A stretch of 21,723 bases of DNA. It comes from CAZFIM01 sp964519615. GTDB taxonomy: Bacteria; Chloroflexota; Dehalococcoidia; GIF9; UBA5629. A program made the position numbers and the translations under genes. The notes under the pieces are model-generated. The model saw only the letters and a list, made by a program, of their open reading frames with translations, did not search any database and was not told the origin of the DNA. Each line of letters opens with the position of its first letter. Positions within the stretch are counted from its first letter, which is position 1. Of the stretch, positions 15,999 through 21,723 are shown in pieces. The DNA lies in assembly GCA_964519615.1 (NCBI GenBank), contig CAZFIM010000039.1:1-21723 (forward strand), read 5' to 3'.

Positions 15999-17018
15999 AT
16001 GTCTATTGCCCGTAATAATATTTTAATTGTCGATGACGATAATTTAGTACGCAGAATCCTTAGCAGGCAATTGAAAAAAGAGGGATACTCTTGCATAGAA
16101 GCTGAGGATGCCGTTGAAGCTATTAAAAAGCTGCAAAGCAATTCCATTGATCTCGTCATTCTGGATATCATGATGTCCGGAAAATCCGGCCGGGAGTTAC
16201 TGCCGCAGATCAAAGCTGATTTTCCCGACGTAGCGGTAATAATGTCCACGGCTGTTACCGATATCGATGTGGTAATCGAATGCATGAGAGAAGGAGCTCA
16301 GGACTATCTGATAAAACCTTTCGATCTTGATAATATCACCAGAAGAGTGGAAGGTGTTTTGCATAAGCGGCACATAGAGCAGGAAATCAAACGCTATCAG
16401 CAACAGCTTAAAACATCTCTCACAGAACAAACTCGGGAAGTTCGCAAGATCTTTATCGGCGCTATCGAATCCCTGGTAACAGCACTGGAGGCCAGCGATA
16501 AATATACAGCGGGGCATTCCCACAGGGTTAAGAACATAGCTTTAGCGCTGGGTGAAAAAATACATCTCACATCGGAAGAGCTGGAAAATCTTTGCTGGGG
16601 CGCACTGCTGCATGATGTGGGGAAAATAGCTCTTGATCCACATGTTCGTAATAAACCCGGCAAATTAACTGAAGAAGAATACGCACATGTTATGGATCAT
16701 ATCAACATCGGACCCGAAATAGTAAAATCTGTAGTAAATGACAAAATCGTTCAGATGATAAAATATCACCACTACCGTTATGACGGCAGAGGGTTCGAAC
16801 AGAAATTAACTGGAGATGAAATACCTCTCAGCGCAAGAATACTCGCCGTTGCAGACACATTCGATGCTATGACCTCGAACCGCCCTTACAGAGCCGCATT
16901 ATCACTTGATACTGCAATAGCGGAAATTAAAAAGAACTCCGGTACGCAGTTCGATCCAACAATTGTCCAGGCATTCCTTTCACTCAACTTGCAGCCAAAC
17001 AGACCCGCAAGCGAGTGA
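15999..17018 (+). CDS. Response regulator with HD-GYP-type phosphohydrolase domain (variant motif)
   Basis: This 339-residue protein joins a receiver (about 7-120; DDD 12-14, Asp56, Thr84, Lys106 in YLIKPF) through a coiled coil (about 122-150) to an HD-GYP-like domain (about 150-330). The HD pair is His205-Asp206 (LLHDVGK), and other likely metal ligands are His173, His234, His257 and His258. The signature region reads HHYRYDGRGFEQ where classical members have HHExxDGxGYP, so Glu, Tyr and Pro of the motif are replaced. IPLSARILAVADTFDAMTSNRPYR is well conserved. Classical HD-GYP enzymes cleave cyclic di-GMP, the product of the neighbouring GGDEF proteins. The altered motif leaves activity and substrate open, though similar variants are common in environmental bacteria. 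AAGGGA lies just before the ATG. Confidence 0.88.
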   Translation: MSIARNNILIVDDDNLVRRILSRQLKKEGYSCIEAEDAVEAIKKLQSNSIDLVILDIMMSGKSGRELLPQIKADFPDVAVIMSTAVTDIDVVIECMREGAQDYLIKPFDLDNITRRVEGVLHKRHIEQEIKRYQQQLKTSLTEQTREVRKIFIGAIESLVTALEASDKYTAGHSHRVKNIALALGEKIHLTSEELENLCWGALLHDVGKIALDPHVRNKPGKLTEEEYAHVMDHINIGPEIVKSVVNDKIVQMIKYHHYRYDGRGFEQKLTGDEIPLSARILAVADTFDAMTSNRPYRAALSLDTAIAEIKKNSGTQFDPTIVQAFLSLNLQPNRPASE

Positions 17019-17069
17019 CAGGAATGATGTAAATCCGTATCACTGCCTTTCCATTGAATTGCCGCTAAT

Positions 17070-17083
17070 CACACCATGGTGTG
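17070..17083. repeat. Perfect 14-base palindrome between convergent genes
   Basis: CACACCATGGTGTG is a perfect palindrome in the 74-base gap between the convergent stops of the HD-type gene and msrA. There is no T-run on either side, so it is not a classical terminator. It may be a protein-binding site or may act as a short barrier between the converging transcripts. Confidence 0.5.
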
Positions 17084-17092
17084 GGCATACTG

Positions 17093-17887
17093 CTAATTAC
17101 TGCAATAACCGGCAGACGATGATACAAGAATGAGTAACGTTTCTTGCGCTTTTCCCGAAAGCCCCAGAACATCGAGGTTTTCCTTGAGGTCGTCAACTGT
17201 TCCGTTGTCTCCCAAATAGCCGTTTACTCGAGCGACTGCGGTAGAAGCGATAAAATCGTTCTCATCCGGATAGATAGCTTTATACTCTCCTGCTATTTCC
17301 GGGTTCAAACGGAGATAATATTTCTGATGGTAGTCTTCCGCCAGATAATATTCTTTAAAGGGCACGATCTCAGTATGAACCTTCTGTCCTAAGCGCGCCC
17401 GCTCTGTTTGCAGCGTTTCCTCTGCCAGCTTCTTCTGTTCTGTATTATGATAATGAATGATCGACCTGTATTGATTTGAATATGCAGGATAAACAGGATT
17501 ATGGCTTGCCCAAAACACTTCAAGAAGATCTTTATAGGAAACTATCTGCGGATCATATTCAATTTGTATAGTCTCACTATGGTCGCCCAGATTGTAATAA
17601 GTAGGGTCCTTTTTCGTTCCACCGGCATAGCCTACGGACGTCCGTATCACGCCTTCCATACTCCCGAAACGGGAGTCATGACCCCAGAATCAGCCCAATG
17701 AAAAGGTAGCAATTTCCACATTCTTCGGGGCAGACAGGTCGATAGGCGGTATTGTTATAGACGCCGCTATATTTTCGGCGGGTTTTTTTAATAATGAATC
17801 CCTCATATACAACGCTCCGTAAATAAATCCTGAAATCAATAGAATAACACCTGCTATAGCAGTAATTCGCATCTTTTTCTCCACCAT
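17093..17887 (-). CDS. msrA: Selenocysteine-containing, membrane-anchored peptide methionine sulfoxide reductase A
   Basis: MsrA reduces S-methionine sulfoxide in proteins. The gene reads as 264 residues if the in-frame TGA at 17690-17692 is translated as selenocysteine (Sec66). The text is ATFSLG-U-FWGHDSRFGS then MEGVIRTSVGYAGG, so U takes exactly the place of the catalytic Cys of the MsrA motif GCFWG. Homology continues in the same frame on both sides. Downstream are GDHSETIQIEYDP, FWASHNP, NQYRSIIHYH and a C-terminal GYCSN, whose Cys could be the resolving residue. A strong hairpin, a likely SECIS, follows the TGA. Residues about 8-28 form a signal anchor, so the enzyme should face outside the cytoplasm. 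AGGGG lies before the ATG at 17887; ATG 17870-17872 with GGAG before it is an alternative start. Routine annotation would split this into a 65-residue peptide and a catalytically dead MsrA. A nonsense mutation is the alternative. Confidence 0.87.
17657..17680 (-). promoter_or_regulatory. Bacterial SECIS-like hairpin in msrA
   Basis: On the minus strand, CAT, a bulged G and ACTCCCG pair with CGGGAGT and ATG around a TTT loop, giving a ten-pair stem with one bulge. If the last C-G pair opens, the loop becomes GUUUC with a G at its first position, as in bacterial SECIS loops. The distance from the UGA to this loop is 19 bases, within the usual range of about 16-37. It lies wholly inside the coding region, as bacterial SECIS elements do, and would bind SelB. 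Confidence 0.78.
17690..17692 (-). other. In-frame TGA read as selenocysteine (Sec66 of MsrA)
   Basis: TGA stands at the catalytic position of the MsrA motif (GGC-TGA-TTC-TGG-GGT, G-U-F-W-G). TGA differs from the cysteine codons TGT and TGC only at the third base, as usual for Cys/Sec exchange. Confidence 0.87.
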
Positions 17888-18085
17888 TTACCCCTGCTCA
17901 TGTTTAATAATGATAATGCTTTTATACTTGTTACACATAAAATCATAATCTGTTTTTATAGTATAATTGTAGCTAACAGAGGGTTGCCTGTATGTGATAT
18001 TTATCCCATTCCGTTCCGGTCGACTATTCAATTCTAACTACGATGCAATTGCTTGTTGAATACACCGGAAGAAAGGAGCGGTATT

Positions 18086-18883
18086 GTGCCCCTATTGCAC
18101 GTAAACGGTATCGATATCTCTTACAGTATTTCCGGTCAGGGAGAGCCTCTGGTCCTTATTCATGGCCTGGGCTCCAGCCAGCGTGACTGGGAGCTTCAGG
18201 TACCGTATTTTGCTCAGCATTACCGCGTGATTACCTTCGATATACGCGGTCACGGCAAGACCACCATATCACCCGGACCTTACAGCGTCGCAATGTTCGC
18301 CGCTGATACTGCAGCCTTACTAACTAAATTAGATATCAGTTCCGCCCACATCGTAGGCATTTCATTGGGAGGGATTATCGCCTTTCAACTCTACTTCGAT
18401 TTTCCTGAAAAAGTCAAAACACTTACTATAGCAAACAGCTATCCTGAAATAGTATTGAACAGGCTGAAGGATAATCTTGAATTTTGGAGAAGGATGATTC
18501 TGCTGCGCATTGCCGGTATGAGAACTCTGGCAAGAGTACAAAGCAGACGCCTTTTTCCGGACGACGAGCAAAAACTGATCCGCCAGATAGCAAAACAGCG
18601 TATAGCAGAAAATAGCAGGCGGGTTTACATGGATACTATCCGGGCACTAAAAGGCTGGAGTGTGGTCGATTACCTTCCCACGATAGGCTGCCCTACTATG
18701 GTCATCGCGGCAGATCAGGATTATGTACTTCCCGAGCAAAAGCGCAAACATGCATCGATGATTCCTGACGCCGAGTTTATTATACTGGAAAACTCCCGAC
18801 ATGCTTCACCGATTGACCAGCCGGAGGAATTTAACAAGCTCGTACTTGATTTCCTGTCAAAGCACTCCGAGAAAAAGGATTAA
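18086..18883 (+). CDS. Alpha/beta hydrolase fold protein
   Basis: This 265-residue alpha/beta hydrolase is probably a cytosolic esterase, lactonase or C-C hydrolase; the substrate is unknown. The oxyanion-hole motif HGLGSS is at 26-31, the nucleophile elbow GISLGG gives Ser93, and the likely acid is Asp212 (AADQDYVLP). The catalytic base is His239 (ENSRHASPIDQP). FDIRGHGKT is the usual strand-4 motif. GTG 18086 is chosen because AAAGGAG (18073-18079) lies six bases before it and the family homology begins at once (LHVNGIDISYSISGQGEPLVLIHG). The frame extends upstream to a TTG at 18053 that has no ribosome binding site. A TATAAT at 17962-17967 could be its -10 box but lacks a clear -35. The gene is divergent from msrA. 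Confidence 0.92.
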   Translation: MPLLHVNGIDISYSISGQGEPLVLIHGLGSSQRDWELQVPYFAQHYRVITFDIRGHGKTTISPGPYSVAMFAADTAALLTKLDISSAHIVGISLGGIIAFQLYFDFPEKVKTLTIANSYPEIVLNRLKDNLEFWRRMILLRIAGMRTLARVQSRRLFPDDEQKLIRQIAKQRIAENSRRVYMDTIRALKGWSVVDYLPTIGCPTMVIAADQDYVLPEQKRKHASMIPDAEFIILENSRHASPIDQPEEFNKLVLDFLSKHSEKKD

Positions 18884-18888
18884 ACATT

Positions 18889-18918
18889 TCACGCGGCAAT
18901 GTTGCGTGATAATATTTT
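18889..18918 (+). terminator. Probable intrinsic terminator after the alpha/beta hydrolase
   Basis: Six bases after the hydrolase stop, TCACGCGGC pairs with GUUGCGUGA in RNA, with two G-U pairs and a loop of AAU (18889-18909). It is followed by UAAUAUUUU. The tail is short and interrupted, so termination may be partial. Confidence 0.55.
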
Positions 18919-19057
18919 CCACCACAAAGACCCGAACATGGCCGATAAAACGTACAAATCTTCACAAAATTTTTTCCTTCTTCTACAATTCCTGTTTTAT
19001 TTCCACAAGTTAGGGTATAATTAAAAACACAGGTTTGTGTTTATCTGGTGTTTAGTG

Positions 19058-19080
19058 CTGCCTTTTAAAGGCAGGTGATC
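19058..19080 (+). promoter_or_regulatory. Leader hairpin abutting a near-perfect ribosome binding site
   Basis: CTGCCTTTTAAAGGCAG (19058-19074) is an eight-base inverted repeat around one T; as RNA it gives a six-pair stem with a UUUAA loop. The ribosome binding site AGGTGATC (19073-19080), a long match to the 16S rRNA 3' end, begins on the last two bases of the stem and lies seven bases before the ATG at 19088. The stem could limit ribosome access. A second small hairpin (AAACAC/GTGTTT) lies near 19025-19042 and a TATAAT at 19016-19021. Confidence 0.45.
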
Positions 19081-19087
19081 TTAGTAA

Positions 19088-20992
19088 ATGAATAGACATA
19101 TTGCCCATTCTAATCTAGAACAATTTCAAATACTATATCCGGAGAAATTCGTACCGATAGACCGGGCTTTAAGCCACATTCACCGCGGAGATAGTATATT
19201 TATCGGCACAGCCTGCGGCGAACCGCAGTATCTGGTCAACGCTTTTATCGATTACGTCAGCAATCATCCGAACGCTTTGTTCGATGCGGAGCTAATACAG
19301 GTATTCACACTGGGATTAGCCCCCTATACCAATAAGAAATTCAAGAGGAATTTCCGCCATAACTGCTTTTTTATCGGTGAGACCAACAGAGAGGCGGTTA
19401 ATACCGTTATGGCGGACTATGCCCCAACGTTTCTATCCGAGATACCCAGACTAATTGCGGCCGGTCAGGTACCCATCGATATAGCTCTTATTCAAACATC
19501 CCTGCCTGACAAAAATGGCTTTGTGAGCCTGGGAATAAGTGTCGATATCGTAAAGGCAGCTGCACAAAATGCCAGACGGGTTATCGCACAAGTCAATTCA
19601 GAAATGCCGCGGGTACACGGAGATAGTTTCATCCACCTCGAAGATATAGATTTTGTTATTCCGCACGATGAACCTCTGTTGGAGTTCGAATCCGCTCCGC
19701 AGGATGATGTGTCAAAGCAAATCGGCGAATACGTGTCTGAGATTATTCAGGATGGTGATACGATTCAGGTAGGGTATGGAAGCATCCCGAATGCCATTTT
19801 AGCTCATCTGGAAAATAAGCAGCATCTGGGTGTTCATACCGAGCTTATTTCAGACGGACTCGTTGAGTTGCTTAAAAAAGGGGTAATCGATAATACGTTG
19901 AAAACATTCAACAAGGAAAAGACTATAGCTTCCTTCTGCATGGGTAAAAAATCAACGTACGATTATATTAACGATAATCCTGCTATCGAGTTCAAAACAA
20001 TAGACTCAACTAATAATCCCTTGGTCATTGCCAAGCACGATAAAATAGTTGCGATCAATACCGCGCTTGAAATAGACCTCACCGGCCAGGCAACAGCAGA
20101 ATCCATCGGCTCGAAATTTTACAGCGGTATAGGCGGCGAATCGGATTTCATGCGGGGCGCAGCCCTGGCAAAAAGAGGCAAGTCCATCCTTGCCCTGCCA
20201 TCGACCGCTAAAGATGGCACAATATCAAGGATCGTACCCTTTCTGCAAAGCGGGGCCGGTGTCACGTTAAACCGCGGCGATGTACATTATGTCGTTACAG
20301 AATACGGTATTGCTTATCTTCACGGTAAGAACATCAGAGAACGGGCAATGCAGTTGATCGCCATAGCGCATCCGTCCTTCCGCCCTGAGCTGATCCAGGA
20401 AGCCAAACGGCTTAACCTGATATATAAAGACCAGGCATTTATCCCCGGTAAAAAGGGAGAATATCCCTCCGGGCTTGAAACATACCGTACAACTAAAAAA
20501 GGACTTGAGATCTTCCTCAGACCTGTAAAGATAAGCGATGAGCCTCTGTTGAAAGATATCATCCACAACTTATCCGACCAGAATCTCTACCGCAGGTTTA
20601 TTTCCACGCGCACCAGTATGCCGCATGAGTTTCTTCAGGACTTTGCTGTGGTAGACTACAGCAATGATATGGCTATTCTTGCTCTTTTGGGCAAAGGAGA
20701 AGCAATGGATGAAAAAGCGGTAGGAGTGGGCCGGTATTATCTCGATAAAGCCACTCATACAGCAGAGATTTCATTTGCTGTCCCGGACGATTATCAATCA
20801 AAAGGTATAGCCACAACATTGCTTTCCTATCTCACAACCATCGCAACAGGGAAAGGGCTGCTTGGATTCACGGCAGAGGTACTGGCGGAGAATCGGTCTA
20901 TGCTGCACATCTTCAAACAGGCAGGCTTTGTGATAGACCGCCCGGCCAGCGAAGATAACGTATACCACCTCAGTAAAATATTCACAAGGTAA
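19088..20992 (+). CDS. Acetyl-CoA hydrolase/CoA-transferase fused to a GNAT acetyltransferase domain
   Basis: This 634-residue two-part protein has an acetyl-CoA hydrolase/4-hydroxybutyrate CoA-transferase-like part (about 15-440). It shows GDSIFIGTACGEPQYL, the LPDKNGFVSLG segment, VGYGSIPNA and HLGVHTELISDG. Glu252 in the last motif is the likely glutamyl-CoA nucleophile. SGIGGESDFMRGA and VTEYGIAYLHGK are also family signatures. A GNAT-like domain (about 475-634) follows, with VGVGRYYLD, AEISFAVPDDYQSKGIATTLL (acetyl-CoA loop Q-S-K-G-I-A) and AENRSMLHIFKQAGF. The first part moves or hydrolyses CoA between acyl groups; the second may acetylate a protein or metabolite. Five bases downstream begins an ADP-forming acyl-CoA synthetase gene, so the pair probably acts on the same acyl-CoA pool. 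This fusion is known in other anaerobes. A strong ribosome binding site, AGGTGATC, precedes the ATG. Confidence 0.93.
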   Translation: MNRHIAHSNLEQFQILYPEKFVPIDRALSHIHRGDSIFIGTACGEPQYLVNAFIDYVSNHPNALFDAELIQVFTLGLAPYTNKKFKRNFRHNCFFIGETNREAVNTVMADYAPTFLSEIPRLIAAGQVPIDIALIQTSLPDKNGFVSLGISVDIVKAAAQNARRVIAQVNSEMPRVHGDSFIHLEDIDFVIPHDEPLLEFESAPQDDVSKQIGEYVSEIIQDGDTIQVGYGSIPNAILAHLENKQHLGVHTELISDGLVELLKKGVIDNTLKTFNKEKTIASFCMGKKSTYDYINDNPAIEFKTIDSTNNPLVIAKHDKIVAINTALEIDLTGQATAESIGSKFYSGIGGESDFMRGAALAKRGKSILALPSTAKDGTISRIVPFLQSGAGVTLNRGDVHYVVTEYGIAYLHGKNIRERAMQLIAIAHPSFRPELIQEAKRLNLIYKDQAFIPGKKGEYPSGLETYRTTKKGLEIFLRPVKISDEPLLKDIIHNLSDQNLYRRFISTRTSMPHEFLQDFAVVDYSNDMAILALLGKGEAMDEKAVGVGRYYLDKATHTAEISFAVPDDYQSKGIATTLLSYLTTIATGKGLLGFTAEVLAENRSMLHIFKQAGFVIDRPASEDNVYHLSKIFTR

Positions 20993-20997
20993 GGAGT

Positions 20998-21723
20998 ATG
21001 AAACAGGACATTATTAAATATCTATTTGAACCACGTTCCATAGCAATTCTGGGTGCTTCCAGAAACAACCAGAAGCTGGGATATAAAGTTGTCGAGAACA
21101 TCGTCACCAGCGGCTATAAAGGGAAGATATATCCTATTAATCCCTCCGGGGGAGAGGTGCTGGGATATCCCATGTATAAAGATATAGCCGATGTGGAGGA
21201 TGAAATCGATGTAGCCACGATCGTTATTCCTGCTGCACATACCTTTGAAGCGGTAAAAAGCTGCGCTCACAAGGGTGTAAAACACGCAATCATTATCACT
21301 TCAGGATTTTCGGAGATCGGGAATGTAGAGGAGGAAAAGAAAATCGCTTCATACGCTGCCCAGTATGGCATGAGAATTCTCGGCCCCAACGTTATCGGCG
21401 TGTATTCATCGATGGCGCCGATTAACGCCACCTTCGGTCCTTCCGATATCTCAGCCGGCAGCGTCGCCATCATCACTCAAAGCGGCGCGCTCGGTGTTGC
21501 TATGATCGGCAAGACCAAAGTTGAGAATATAGGGCTTTCTGCGATCGTATCGGTAGGCAATAAGGCAGATATAGATGAAGTCGACCTGCTCGATTACCTG
21601 GTCTCCCATAAAGGCACACGGGTCATAATGATGTACATCGAAGGCGTACGCAATGGAGAAAGGCTGGTTGAATCACTGAAAAGAGCAACCAGGGTCAAGC
21701 CGATCGTTGTGGTCAAATCCGGT
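20998..21723 (+). CDS. ADP-forming acyl-CoA (acetate-CoA) synthetase, N-terminal part, cut by the window edge
   Basis: The frame is open from the ATG at 20998 to the end, 242 residues. It begins MKQDIIKYLFEPRSIAILGAS, the CoA-binding Rossmann domain of the ADP-forming acyl-CoA synthetase alpha part. GASRNNQKLGYKVVENI, YPINPSGGEVLG and VIPAAHTFEAVKSCAHKGVKHAIIIT follow. The ligase-CoA domain begins with GPNVIGVYSS and SVAIITQSGALG. The enzyme converts acyl-CoA, ADP and phosphate to acid, CoA and ATP, or the reverse. The phospho-histidine expected near residue 250 lies beyond the window, as would a fused beta (ATP-grasp) part. GGAG sits directly after the previous stop and four bases before the ATG, so the gene is in an operon with the CoA-transferase fusion. 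Confidence 0.9.
   Translation, partial: MKQDIIKYLFEPRSIAILGASRNNQKLGYKVVENIVTSGYKGKIYPINPSGGEVLGYPMYKDIADVEDEIDVATIVIPAAHTFEAVKSCAHKGVKHAIIITSGFSEIGNVEEEKKIASYAAQYGMRILGPNVIGVYSSMAPINATFGPSDISAGSVAIITQSGALGVAMIGKTKVENIGLSAIVSVGNKADIDEVDLLDYLVSHKGTRVIMMYIEGVRNGERLVESLKRATRVKPIVVVKSG

Noticed and set aside
17690..17887. Separate 65-residue membrane peptide gene
   Set aside because: It is the N-terminal anchor of the selenocysteine MsrA; its last residues (ATFSLG) are the first half of the MsrA active-site motif and the frame continues past the TGA.
17906..17919. Fur/PerR-like sequence AATAATGATAATGC upstream of msrA
   Set aside because: Only the two forward hexamers fit; the inverted half-site is poor and the region is AT-rich, so a regulator site is not supported.
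21028..21038. Second LexA-like GAAC...GTTC
   Set aside because: The spacer is three bases, not four, and it lies inside the synthetase coding region.

Overview
The window looks like a chromosomal segment of an uncultured or little-studied bacterium with mid-range GC. Its gene types and a Gram-positive-style SOS box (GAAC-N4-GTTC, also the type known for Dehalococcoides LexA) fit a Dehalococcoidia-like member of the Chloroflexota. This placement is an inference, not a proven assignment. No rRNA, tRNA, insertion sequence, phage or CRISPR array is visible. One 10-N gap (14736-14745) appears to be a scaffolding artefact.

Layout. 1-2500 (minus): a NarL/DegU-type response regulator, a membrane NarX-like histidine kinase and the start of a small membrane protein, probably one operon. 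2501-3033: a long intergenic region with short inverted repeats. 3034-7310 (plus): a soluble multi-PAS/GAF histidine kinase, an Rcp1-like single-domain receiver and a receiver-GGDEF diguanylate cyclase, tightly packed. 7614-8678 (plus): a CorA-type divalent-cation channel. 8694-9269 (minus): an isochorismatase-like cysteine hydrolase. 9347-12734 (minus): an SOS-controlled pair, a DUF6504-like small protein plus a DnaE2/ImuC error-prone polymerase, behind a near-consensus promoter whose spacer is filled by a LexA box. 12927-14021 (minus): a winged-helix protein and a short J-domain protein. 14287-15662 (minus): a second copy of the Rcp1-like receiver plus receiver-GGDEF module, without its own kinase. 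15999-17018 (plus): a receiver-HD-GYP-type protein. 17093-17887 (minus): a membrane-anchored MsrA whose catalytic cysteine codon is TGA followed by a strong hairpin, so very likely a selenoprotein that ordinary gene calling splits in two. 18086-18883 (plus): an alpha/beta hydrolase. 19088 to the end (plus): an acetyl-CoA hydrolase/CoA-transferase fused to a GNAT domain, followed by an ADP-forming acyl-CoA synthetase that runs off the window.

How it fits together. Much of the window is signalling: two diguanylate cyclases and one HD-GYP-type protein suggest local control of c-di-GMP, with one many-sensor kinase that could feed both receiver/GGDEF modules. The stress-related genes are an SOS-induced mutagenic polymerase, a J-protein and an extracytoplasmic methionine sulfoxide reductase. 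The last two genes point to conversion of acyl-CoA to acid with ATP formation by an ADP-forming synthetase.

The most notable observations are the selenocysteine MsrA with its SECIS-like hairpin and the LexA-gated DUF6504-dnaE2 operon that has no imuA/imuB beside it.
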